Shown here: positions 9,753 to 17,689 of the stretch, one piece after another
How positions within the stretch are numbered: the first letter of the stretch is position 1
Layout: the number at the start of each line of letters is the position of its first letter
Origin: Candidatus Latescibacter anaerobius SCGC AAA252-E07
Lineage (GTDB): Bacteria; Latescibacterota; Latescibacteria; Latescibacterales; Latescibacteraceae
Reading direction: 5' to 3'
Assembly (NCBI GenBank): GCA_000403035.1
Contig: AQSL01000149.1
Location: 1 to 38,421, forward strand
Length of the DNA: 38,421 nucleotides
Position numbers and translations under genes: made by a program
The notes under the pieces: generated by a model
What the model was told of the DNA's origin: nothing
The model's input: only the letters and a program-made list of their open reading frames with translations
Database searches by the model: none

Positions 9753-11384
9753 ATGTTCAATGGAATCTTTCACATCCGCAAGCCTGAGAACGAACCTGTG
9801 CTGGGATATGCCCCCGGCAGTAAGGAACGTGAAGAACTGAAAGCCATCCTGAATGAAATGCTTAAAAATCCGATTGAGGTTCCCTGTATAATCAATGGCC
9901 GTGAGGTAACTACTGGAGATATTGTCGAAATGAAAGCCCCTCATAACCACAGTCAGGTGCTCGGAACCTACCATCGCGCAGGTCTCAAAGAGGCGGAAAA
10001 AGCTATCGATGCTGCAAATGAGGCCAAAATTGAATGGAGCGAGATGGATTGGTCATCACGGGCGACCGTTTTACTCAAAGCTGCGGAACTGCTTTCCGGC
10101 AAGTACAGATTAATCCTTAACGCCGCAACCATGTTATGCATGAGCAAAACATGCCACCAGGCGGAAATCGATTCTGCCTGTGAATTGATAGATTTCTGGC
10201 GCTTCAATCCCTATTTCATGACAGAGGTTTACGATGATCAGCCGATTTCCACAAAGGATGTTCTTAACTATATAGAGCACCGTCCGCTCGAGGGTTTTGT
10301 ATTTGCGATTACTCCGTTCAATTTTACATCGATTGCGGGTAACCTCCCGACAGCACCTGCCCTGATGGGTAATGCAGTCGTCTGGAAACCCTCTTCGTCG
10401 TCAGTTTTGCCGGCATACTATATTATGCAGTTGCTGAAAGAGGCCGGAATGCCCGATGGTGTCATCAATATGATTCCAGGACCCGGACCTGTCGTTGCCC
10501 CACCCGTGCTCAACCATTTAGACCTTGGCGGTGTACATTTTACCGGTTCGACGTATGTGTTTTCAACAATATGGCTTGCTATCGGCTCAGATATTCGCAA
10601 GTATTATTCGTATCCGCGGATTGTCGGCGAAACAGGCGGTAAGGATTTTATCTTCGCGCATGGCTCGGCCGATGTCGAGACAGTCGTTACCGCCATTGTT
10701 CGCGGCGCCTTCGAATTTCAGGGTCAGAAATGTTCTGCACCCAGCCGTGTTTACCTGCCCGAAAATATCTGGCCGCAGGTTAAAAAAAGGCTGCTCGAAG
10801 AGATTGCGACGATCAAGGTTGGCGATGTCTGCGACTTCGGTAATTACATGAATGCGGTGATTGATAAAAACGCATTCTCTTCCATCACGAAGTACATAGA
10901 ATTTGCAAAGAAAAGCCCCGACATGGAAATACTGTGCGGCGGGACATACGACGACTCCGAAGGTTACTTTATCCAGCCCACAGTCGTCGTGAGCAAAGAC
11001 CCGCGTTCCAAACTTATGTGCGAGGAAATTTTCGGCCCGGTCATAACCGCTTATATCTATCCGGAAAAACGGTATAAAGAAACGCTTGATGTGTGCAATA
11101 CTACCAGTCCGTATGCGCTGACAGGCAGTATTTTTGCCGAGGACAGATTCGCAATTGTTACTGCTGTCAAAGCCCTGCGTAATGCAGCAGGGAACTTCTA
11201 TATCAATGACAAGCCGACAGCGGCAGTCGTTGGACAGCAGCCTTTCGGCGGATCACGTGCCTCCGGGACAAACGACAAAGCCGGAAGCAGACTGAACCTT
11301 GAGCGCTGGACATCGCCTCGTACAATAAAAGAGACTTTCCTGCCGCCGACAGATTACCGCTATCCATTTCTGTCGAATGATTAA
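9753..11384 (+). CDS. pruA: L-glutamate gamma-semialdehyde (1-pyrroline-5-carboxylate) dehydrogenase, group 1
   Basis: A 543-residue aldehyde dehydrogenase that oxidises glutamate semialdehyde, the hydrolysed form of P5C, to glutamate with NAD+, the second step of proline breakdown. Diagnostic segments include ITPFNFTSIAGNLP, the base E293 in VGETGGKDFIF, and the nucleophile C327 in GQKCSAPSR. These match the group 1 P5CDH family (mitochondrial and Bacteroidetes type) rather than the bifunctional PutA form. The reading frame is open back to 9513, but those 80 codons run through repeat copy B and AT-rich DNA with no ALDH similarity. ATG 9753 has an excellent GGAGG site at 9741-9745, so it is chosen. 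No proline dehydrogenase gene is adjacent. Confidence 0.95.
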   Translation: MFNGIFHIRKPENEPVLGYAPGSKEREELKAILNEMLKNPIEVPCIINGREVTTGDIVEMKAPHNHSQVLGTYHRAGLKEAEKAIDAANEAKIEWSEMDWSSRATVLLKAAELLSGKYRLILNAATMLCMSKTCHQAEIDSACELIDFWRFNPYFMTEVYDDQPISTKDVLNYIEHRPLEGFVFAITPFNFTSIAGNLPTAPALMGNAVVWKPSSSSVLPAYYIMQLLKEAGMPDGVINMIPGPGPVVAPPVLNHLDLGGVHFTGSTYVFSTIWLAIGSDIRKYYSYPRIVGETGGKDFIFAHGSADVETVVTAIVRGAFEFQGQKCSAPSRVYLPENIWPQVKKRLLEEIATIKVGDVCDFGNYMNAVIDKNAFSSITKYIEFAKKSPDMEILCGGTYDDSEGYFIQPTVVVSKDPRSKLMCEEIFGPVITAYIYPEKRYKETLDVCNTTSPYALTGSIFAEDRFAIVTAVKALRNAAGNFYINDKPTAAVVGQQPFGGSRASGTNDKAGSRLNLERWTSPRTIKETFLPPTDYRYPFLSND

Positions 11385-11499
11385 TATACCGAGTATTTTA
11401 TAATACTCACACCGGCTGTGTGCTGCCGTGTGGTACCGGATACTTTTTTCAAACATGTATACGTGATGAAAAGAGGTTTAAAAAAACCGTAACTTACGA

Positions 11500-11597
11500 T
11501 TAAAAGACTGTCAAGGGCAGGATTGTTTTCCCTTACCGGCAATGCATTCGCATATTTCTTGATAGTATGCGTAGAAAACTATATCACCGCCCTTAGA
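11500..11597 (+). repeat. Decayed copy of the MITE-like repeat
   Basis: The left side reads TTAAAAGACTGTCAAGGG and the right side TATCACCGCCCTTA, matching the start, the central stem arm and the right end of copies A and C. The middle is diverged and the element is about 50 bp shorter. It lies in the 293-bp spacer between pruA and the thymidylate-synthase-like gene. Assignment rests on the end similarity only. Confidence 0.45.
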
Positions 11598-11677
11598 AAA
11601 AACAGATTGAACAGAAACAAATGACTTTTCACACAATTGTATATTTCTTTATTATTCTGTAATTATACGAGGTTATC

Positions 11678-12685
11678 ATGCAGAACGAATTACCTGGAAA
11701 TAATGATCATAGAGAAGAATTCGTAAAACTTTTTCCTGAAAAAGCCGATACAATACTCCAGGTTCAGCATCTTGCCGAACAAAAAGTCCGTGCAGGTGAT
11801 ATCGGTGTTATGATACCAGGCGGATACGGACAGATACCTGTATTGTTTTCAAAAGGGAAATGCCTTCCCGAAGCATGGGAGAATTCGCTTATTGCGCTCT
11901 TTTCCTACGGTACTCTGCTCCAGACACAGTACGATAAAAAAGGAGATCCGCCAAGCAGGGACTGCAGCATGATTATGATTATCGAGGATCCGCTGTCGGA
12001 GCCGATGATCCACCGTTCGTTTCCGGGCGGCCTGGAAGATCTGGAGGAATACAGGGAGGAAGTTGTCGAGGGAATAAAGAATCACTGGATACGTGATCCG
12101 AACGATCCTGAAGATAGCAGGTGGGAATATACCTATAACGAAAGAATGTTTGATTACAAGGTTCCCGGATTGGAGGAATCTATAAACCAGTTTGAGGGTA
12201 TGGCACAGGCGCTTGCAAAATCACCGATAACACGGAGGGCGCAAATGGTTTCCTGGCAGCCATGGATGGACCTCGGAGCCTATGATCCTGCATGCTGGCA
12301 ATCATTGTGGGGAAGAATAATGCATGACGAGGCAGGCGCCGCTTATCTCAATCTGAATATGAGATTCAGAAGCAGGGATGCTTATAAGGCGGCATTCATG
12401 AACGACTTTGCATTCATCGACCTGGCAAAAAAAATGGCAGAACGGGTATCGGAGCTGATCGGTGAAAAGGTACAATTAGGCAGGTTTATCGACCAGTCGG
12501 ATTCTTATCATATTTACGGGAGCTATTTTCATGAATTTTTTGATGGATTTATAAAGCTATTGTATGACAGGAAAAATCTCGAGGACAGAACCTGGACAAC
12601 AGAATTTGCCCGGCCGATTTTCGAGGAAGCCAAACCGCTCATCAAAAAGAAAATAGCTGAGCAGGATAAAAAATACACAAAGTAA
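11678..12685 (+). CDS. Thymidylate synthase family protein (archaeal-type ThyA homologue)
   Basis: A 335-residue protein that aligns by eye with the thymidylate synthase fold, most like the divergent archaeal forms. The paired arginines at 186-187 (ITRRAQMVSW) match E. coli RR126-127. C206 (DPACWQ) matches the catalytic cysteine in APCH. RFRSRDA at 230-235 matches the QRSCD phosphate-binding loop. N242 matches the FN residue that recognises uracil, and DSYHIY at 275-280 matches DTHLY. Upstream segments such as EYTYNERM also fit archaeal enzymes. The likely reaction is methylation or hydroxymethylation of a pyrimidine nucleotide, but dUMP specificity is not proven. A GAGG site precedes ATG 11678. 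The gene converges with the alcohol dehydrogenase gene and has no folate gene beside it. Confidence 0.75.
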   Translation: MQNELPGNNDHREEFVKLFPEKADTILQVQHLAEQKVRAGDIGVMIPGGYGQIPVLFSKGKCLPEAWENSLIALFSYGTLLQTQYDKKGDPPSRDCSMIMIIEDPLSEPMIHRSFPGGLEDLEEYREEVVEGIKNHWIRDPNDPEDSRWEYTYNERMFDYKVPGLEESINQFEGMAQALAKSPITRRAQMVSWQPWMDLGAYDPACWQSLWGRIMHDEAGAAYLNLNMRFRSRDAYKAAFMNDFAFIDLAKKMAERVSELIGEKVQLGRFIDQSDSYHIYGSYFHEFFDGFIKLLYDRKNLEDRTWTTEFARPIFEEAKPLIKKKIAEQDKKYTK

Positions 12686-12743
12686 TGCCGGTTATTATGA
12701 ATAGATTTATCTTGCCGTTTCCATATCATATTTTTTATGTTGT

Positions 12744-13772
12744 TCAATCTATTCGCAAAACCTTTGCGCCCCGGATTTTTCTTGTCTTGAGTTCCATCAA
12801 TGCTTCGTTTGCATCCTGTAATGCAAATTCCTGAACTTCGGGTTTAATAGGAATTTCGGACGCTATTTTCAAAAATTTGCTAACATCGCTCCTGCTGACA
12901 TTGGCAACACTTTTGATCTCCTTTTCCAACCACAGATGTTCAGGATAATTCAACCGGGTGAGATAGTCCTTGTCTTGTTCTTCTTTTCGAATAGCGTTGA
13001 TTACCAATCTCCCGCCCGGCGCCATATTCCGCAAAGCCTCAACGATAGGTTTCCATGCCGGCGTGGTGTCAATGATACAATGCAGTTTCTCAGGGGATTT
13101 TTCTTCCGTGTCCCCTGTCCACACAGCACCGAGTTCCCTGGCGAACGTTCTTTCCTTTTCATTTCTGGCGAATACATACACGTGCGTATTCGGGTATCGG
13201 TGTTTGGCCATCTTCAGTACAAGATGAGCCGAGGCCCCAAATCCGGTAAGTCCCAGATTCTGCCCGTCTTTGAGTCCTGTTAATCTCAGGGATCGGTAGC
13301 CGATTGCGCCTGCGCATAAAAGGGGCGCAGCTTCCAAATCCGAAAAAGTATCGGGAATCAGGTAGGCAAAGTCTTCCGGAACTTTCATATATTGGGCATA
13401 TCCGCCATTCATGTCTCTGCCGGTTGCCTTGAAATCACGACACAGGTTCTCATTACCATCAAGGCAAAACCTGCATTTCCCGCACGCCGAATAAATCCAG
13501 CCAACTCCAACTCTGTCCCCGATCTTATAAGCACCTGTTCCGCTGCCGCTTTCCTCGACTCTTCCGACTACCTGATGACCCAACACAACGGGGAGATGAG
13601 GCGGAGGTGTTCTTCCCTCGATTTCATCCAATTCCGTATGGCATACTCCGCAGGCCGATACTTTTATTACAATCTCCTTCCCTTTCGGAACAGGATCAGG
13701 CAGATCTGTCATTTCCAGCGGAGTCCTGTTTTCTTCGAGACTGCAAAGCTTATGCAACACCATCGCTTTCAT
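12744..13772 (-). CDS. Zinc-dependent alcohol dehydrogenase (MDR superfamily)
   Basis: A 342-residue medium-chain dehydrogenase. Catalytic zinc ligands are C44 (CGVCHTE), H66 (LGHQVVG) and C153 (LLCAG). Structural zinc ligands are C97, C100, C103 and C111 in the ACGKCRFCLDGNENLC run. The NAD(P) site is LTGFGASAH near residue 176. Glutamate usually follows the catalytic histidine (GHE); here it is glutamine, a variant that occurs in this AdhA/AdhP-like subgroup. The enzyme interconverts primary alcohols and aldehydes; the physiological substrate is not clear. The start has a GAGG site seven to eight bases upstream. It is transcribed alone on the minus strand and converges on the thymidylate-synthase-like gene, with 58 bp between their stops. 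Confidence 0.92.
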   Translation of the reverse strand: MKAMVLHKLCSLEENRTPLEMTDLPDPVPKGKEIVIKVSACGVCHTELDEIEGRTPPPHLPVVLGHQVVGRVEESGSGTGAYKIGDRVGVGWIYSACGKCRFCLDGNENLCRDFKATGRDMNGGYAQYMKVPEDFAYLIPDTFSDLEAAPLLCAGAIGYRSLRLTGLKDGQNLGLTGFGASAHLVLKMAKHRYPNTHVYVFARNEKERTFARELGAVWTGDTEEKSPEKLHCIIDTTPAWKPIVEALRNMAPGGRLVINAIRKEEQDKDYLTRLNYPEHLWLEKEIKSVANVSRSDVSKFLKIASEIPIKPEVQEFALQDANEALMELKTRKIRGAKVLRID

Positions 13773-14063
13773 AGGTTTTTCCTCGTTATGTGTTCAGATT
13801 TCTCTGCAACAGAATGATTGAACGCTCAGAATGCTCCAACAGTACGCCGAAAATCGTTTTTTCTCAACATTTCAAACCACCGCGCGTTTCACTTTCACCG
13901 TGTAACCATCGTGATATTGTATAATTTCGATGTCGTGTGTTACAATCAATGAATTGCCATCCGATGTCAAGACCTTTTTTAATCTTTTCCGTTTATTAAT
14001 TTTAACTCAGCTATAAAAAATGATTATGAAAGAAAACTTATCTATGTCTTTGTTATTATTAAA

Positions 14064-14188
14064 CTCACCCCCTCAGTCCCCCTCTCTTGGAAAGAGAGGG
14101 GGAAGACTACTCAATCCCTTCATTCACTGTTATCGGAAATTCCCCTTCTCCTGGCAAGAGAAGGGTTTAGGGGATAAGTTGAGGTGAG
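14064..14188. repeat. Palindromic GC-rich intergenic repeat (CTCACC...GGTGAG)
   Basis: A block of nested palindromes unlike the surrounding AT-rich DNA. The ends are inverted (CTCACC at 14064, GGTGAG at 14183). A perfect 11-bp stem with a 3-base loop lies at 14078-14102, and a second 8-bp stem at 14143-14165. Purine-rich and pyrimidine-rich blocks of this form recur in intergenic regions of many environmental bacteria, so a dispersed, possibly MITE-type, element is likely. Only one copy is in this window. It lies between the divergent alcohol dehydrogenase and nucleotide-sugar genes. Confidence 0.7.
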
Positions 14189-14338
14189 GAGAGGGAAAAT
14201 TAAGCTTAACGAAAGGGATAACCGGAAAATCTTTTTGCACTGTTTGTTCTCTTAAATTATCGATATACCTGCAATGAAAAAATGAAAAAATATTTAAAAT
14301 GTTTTGATTTGTATGTATGTTTTTTTTACATTTATTAT

Positions 14339-14377
14339 TATAAGGGTGGCGAAAAGCCCTTTTTTACCGCCCTCTTA
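14339..14377. repeat. Hairpin made of joined MITE ends
   Basis: A bulged hairpin whose right arm (ACCGCCCTCTTAT) equals the right end of repeat copy C and whose left arm (ATAAGGGTGGCGAAAAG) is its inverted match. It looks like the two ends of the 146-bp element with the middle deleted. It lies about 100 bp before the nucleotide-sugar dehydrogenase start, where it would be transcribed as a leader hairpin if the promoter is upstream. Confidence 0.5.
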
Positions 14378-14474
14378 TGATGCTATATTAAACAGGTACC
14401 ATACAACAAGAGTACCGCAGGAAAATCAGTGTGCATGGAATCATACATCACATACATCTTTCGAGGATACCTCA

Positions 14475-15797
14475 ATGGACACAAACATTAAGGAAAAAAT
14501 AGACCGGCGCACATTCTGTGTCGGGATTATCGGTTTAGGATATGTCGGGCTCCCGATTATATTTGAATCTGTAAATCAAGGCTTTCAAACGATAGGATTT
14601 GATATTGATCAACGAAAAGTCGATATGCTGCTTGAAGGCAAAACATACATAAAGCATTTTCCGGATGAAACTATCAAAACTATAAATGAAACAGGAAAAT
14701 TCACGGCTACATCGGATTTTTCACTGATCAACAGCGTTGACTGTATTCTTATCTGTGTCCCTACCCCACTAACTGCACACCGTGAACCCGACATGTCATA
14801 TGTGATGTCGACGACAGAAACAATGTATCCTTATTTGAAAAGAGGCCAGATTGTTGTCCTCGAATCTACCACATATCCCGGAACCACAGACGAAGTTATG
14901 CTCCCGATCCTTGAAAAAAGCGGATTGAAATGCGGCAGGGATTTCTATCTGGCATATTCGCCCGAACGTGAAGACCCGGGAAATACGGAGTACTCAACGA
15001 GAAAAATTCCAAAAGTTGTGGGAGGCCATGATCATGAATCCTGCGAAAATGCCGCATATCTTTATAAACAACTGGTTGATGAAGTTATTACCGTTTCTTC
15101 CGCCCGTGTAGCAGAAGCAGTCAAGCTCACGGAAAACATTTTTCGCAGTGTTAATATTGCTCTGGTGAATGAATTAAAAGTAATTTACAAAAAAATGGAT
15201 ATTGACATCTGGGAAGTAATCGATGCGGCAAAGACAAAACCGTTTGGATTCATGCCATTCTACCCGGGACCGGGTCTTGGGGGGCACTGCATTCCAATAG
15301 ATCCTTTTTATCTCACATGGAAAGCCCGTGAATATGGATGTTCGACACGTTTTATTGAAATTGCCGGAGAAATCAACACATCTATGCCGCACTATGTCAT
15401 ACAGGAATTAACACATGCTCTCAATGAACAGGGTAAACCTCTTAAAAATGCTTCTGTCTTAATAATTGGACTTGCTTATAAGAAAGATATGGATGACATG
15501 CGTGAAAGTCCGACTCTGGAACTGCTCGAGTCTCTTCATGCAAAAGGGGCAAAACCAGATTATTATGACCCGTATATACCATACATAATAAAAACCCGCA
15601 AACATCCTTCCCTTGTGGGTATGGAAAGTGTACACCTTACTCCTGAAACGGTTCAAAGCTATGATGCCGTACTTATTGCAACCGATCATTCCGTGATTGA
15701 TTATGACCAGCTTGTCCGGGATGCGCAATTGATCATCGATACCCGCAATGCTACTAAAAATGTAACCCGCGAAAGAGAAAAGATTTATAAGGCATAA
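14475..15797 (+). CDS. Nucleotide-sugar dehydrogenase (UDP-GlcNAc/ManNAc 6-dehydrogenase type)
   Basis: A 440-residue member of the UDP-glucose/GDP-mannose dehydrogenase superfamily, which oxidises the C6 hydroxyl of an NDP-sugar to a carboxylate with two NAD+. The N-terminal NAD site is VGIIGLGYVGLP at residues 16-27. The central helix ends in EAVKLTENIFR, and the catalytic cysteine is C272 in GGHCIPIDP. The C-terminal UDP-binding domain contains LIIGLAYKKDMDDMRESP. The SPERE/DPGN segment is typical of the WbpA/WbpO-like amino-sugar enzymes. The frame is open to 14304, but homology begins just after ATG 14475, which has a GAGG site. It is followed by an RfbC-type epimerase after 89 bp, suggesting surface polysaccharide synthesis. 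Confidence 0.92.
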   Translation: MDTNIKEKIDRRTFCVGIIGLGYVGLPIIFESVNQGFQTIGFDIDQRKVDMLLEGKTYIKHFPDETIKTINETGKFTATSDFSLINSVDCILICVPTPLTAHREPDMSYVMSTTETMYPYLKRGQIVVLESTTYPGTTDEVMLPILEKSGLKCGRDFYLAYSPEREDPGNTEYSTRKIPKVVGGHDHESCENAAYLYKQLVDEVITVSSARVAEAVKLTENIFRSVNIALVNELKVIYKKMDIDIWEVIDAAKTKPFGFMPFYPGPGLGGHCIPIDPFYLTWKAREYGCSTRFIEIAGEINTSMPHYVIQELTHALNEQGKPLKNASVLIIGLAYKKDMDDMRESPTLELLESLHAKGAKPDYYDPYIPYIIKTRKHPSLVGMESVHLTPETVQSYDAVLIATDHSVIDYDQLVRDAQLIIDTRNATKNVTREREKIYKA

Positions 15798-15886
15798 CGA
15801 GATTTTCGGGGAAAGGATTACATTTGGGCAATGAACACTGAAATCGAAATTTTGAATCAATTATATGCGATACAGGAGCATCGGTA

Positions 15887-16447
15887 ATGAAATTCTCGCC
15901 TTCGAAGATTCTTCCGGAAGTACTTCTCATCGAACCGGACATTTTCAAAGACAACAGAGGTTACTTTTTGGAAACATACCGGGCAAAAAAGTATGCCGAG
16001 CATGGTATACCCGCACAATTTGTTCAGGATAATCGTTCGCAGTCAATAAGGGGTGTTATTCGAGGATTACACTACCAGATCAACATGCCCCAGGCCAAAC
16101 TGATATGGGTTGTAGATGGTGAGATAATGGATGTTGCAGTAGATATTCGAAAGGGTTCTCCTGCATTCGGAAAATGGACAAGTGCAATCCTCTCTTCGGA
16201 TAATTTTCATCAGATATTCATACCGGAAGGATTTGCACATGGTTTCTGTGTGATCAGTAAAACAGCCACGTTTATGTACAAATGCACAAACTACTATGAT
16301 CCCGAAAGTGAACATGGCATACTCTGGAACGATCCGTTTCTGGGCATAGAATGGCCGGTGTCACAACCCATTTTATCGGAAAAGGATAAAAATAATCCTT
16401 CTTTACAGGAAATTCCCGAAGAGTATTTACCTTTTTATATTGACTAA
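15887..16447 (+). CDS. rfbC: dTDP-4-dehydrorhamnose 3,5-epimerase family protein
   Basis: A 186-residue cupin of normal RmlC length. RmlC epimerises C3 and C5 of dTDP-4-keto-6-deoxyglucose on the way to dTDP-L-rhamnose. The catalytic histidine is H62 in IRGLHYQ, with QDNRSQS before it and the conserved PEGFAHGF and YKCTNYYDPESE segments after. RmlA, RmlB and RmlD are not in the window, so a related dTDP- or NDP-sugar could be the true substrate. It lies downstream of the nucleotide-sugar dehydrogenase on the same strand. A GGAG site about 12 bases before ATG 15887 (in ATACAGGAGCATCGGTA) supports the start. Confidence 0.92.
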   Translation: MKFSPSKILPEVLLIEPDIFKDNRGYFLETYRAKKYAEHGIPAQFVQDNRSQSIRGVIRGLHYQINMPQAKLIWVVDGEIMDVAVDIRKGSPAFGKWTSAILSSDNFHQIFIPEGFAHGFCVISKTATFMYKCTNYYDPESEHGILWNDPFLGIEWPVSQPILSEKDKNNPSLQEIPEEYLPFYID

Positions 16448-16679
16448 TAAATATTATATATTATAATTAACATCGATTAATTTCGAGTTCTTTGAGAAAA
16501 TAAAACAGAGCAAAAGGTTGATACATATATCTTCTCTGCGTGTTAATCATGTGATCAGGTAAAATGAAATCCGTGCCATTCCTCGCGAAGCAGGAAAAAC
16601 AGTTATTACCATAATGTATCACATGCAGAAGTGTTAATAAAATTGTTCAAACCAAGGATATGAAAAGTACGGAGGAATT

Positions 16680-17537
16680 ATGAGAGAAAAAATTCTCAAT
16701 CTTCTTGAAGAAAAAGGTATGCTCCCTCCCCTGCCAGATACGGTACTACGAATTCAAAAAATGGTGAATTCTCATGATACCGGGATAAAAGAAATTGCCA
16801 GTGTGATTGAAATTGATCCGGCACTGGCCGGAAGAATACTGAAATTAGCCAACAGTCCTTTCTACAGCAGAAGCACGAGCCAGATTTCAACTCTTCCGGT
16901 AGCAATTACCAAAATCGGGCTTAACACGCTGGTTAAAATTGTATATTCACTTAAAATGACTTCATTGTTTACTGATAAATCCGTTCTGGACAACTCTCAA
17001 TTCTGGCGTCATTCTCTTGCAGTCGCCATATTTACACAGTCACTCAGCCGAAAGATTAAATGCTCAAAGGAAGAACAGGATATAATTTATCTGGCAGGCT
17101 TGATGCATGATATTGGTATTATGGTATTTACATATCTCATCACCGATGAATATTCTGATTTCTTAGAAAACGGCCCTGATGATGAGAAAGCTCTGTATGA
17201 ACAGGAAATGAATACATTTGATATTGATCATGCCGAAGCAGGCTCTCTTTTCATTGAAAAATGGTGGGAGATGGATGAACGTGTATCGCAGGCAGTGAGA
17301 CATCATCATTCTTCTTCTCAGGATCACGATAAAAACACACTCCTTGAAAAACTGGTGCAATTAGCCAATGATATTTGCAACGATCAGGGCATCACAAACG
17401 GTACAAATTTTATTCCCCAGGCGGTAAGAGAAGAAACATGGGAAGAACTGAATATATCACAAAACGAAGCTGAAAATATTATAACGGAGGTTCAGTCCGC
17501 ACTGGAGCAGGCAGAGGGAATGATTGGAATGTTATAA
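16680..17537 (+). CDS. HDOD domain protein
   Basis: A 285-residue protein made almost wholly of one HDOD domain. It starts with the typical LPPLPDTVLRIQKMV at residues 15-29, then VIEIDPALAGRILKLANSPFY, and ends with HD-like residues H111 and H143-D144 in LMHDIGIMV. HDOD domains are non-enzymatic relatives of HD phosphohydrolases that act as signalling adaptors. No receiver or output domain is attached. ATG 16680 has a GGAGG site at 16671-16675. It stands alone between the sugar genes and the convergent URO-D-like gene. A related HDOD domain occurs in the response regulator at 22130. Confidence 0.92.
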   Translation: MREKILNLLEEKGMLPPLPDTVLRIQKMVNSHDTGIKEIASVIEIDPALAGRILKLANSPFYSRSTSQISTLPVAITKIGLNTLVKIVYSLKMTSLFTDKSVLDNSQFWRHSLAVAIFTQSLSRKIKCSKEEQDIIYLAGLMHDIGIMVFTYLITDEYSDFLENGPDDEKALYEQEMNTFDIDHAEAGSLFIEKWWEMDERVSQAVRHHHSSSQDHDKNTLLEKLVQLANDICNDQGITNGTNFIPQAVREETWEELNISQNEAENIITEVQSALEQAEGMIGML

Positions 17538-17689
17538 ATTCGACACATGCTTCCATGATATTGTATAAACACAAGTTACTTCATGACACGATGAAATAAA
17601 GAAACAGGTAATGTAACTCTGCCATAAACGTGCTTTTCGTAACGTATTCAATACTATTTTTATCATGTTGCTGTACGAAACCGAGTAAT

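Noticed and set aside
15831..15887. 18-codon ORF whose stop overlaps the rfbC start
   Set aside because: Too short, no family match, and the spacing could be chance; a translational coupling role cannot be supported.
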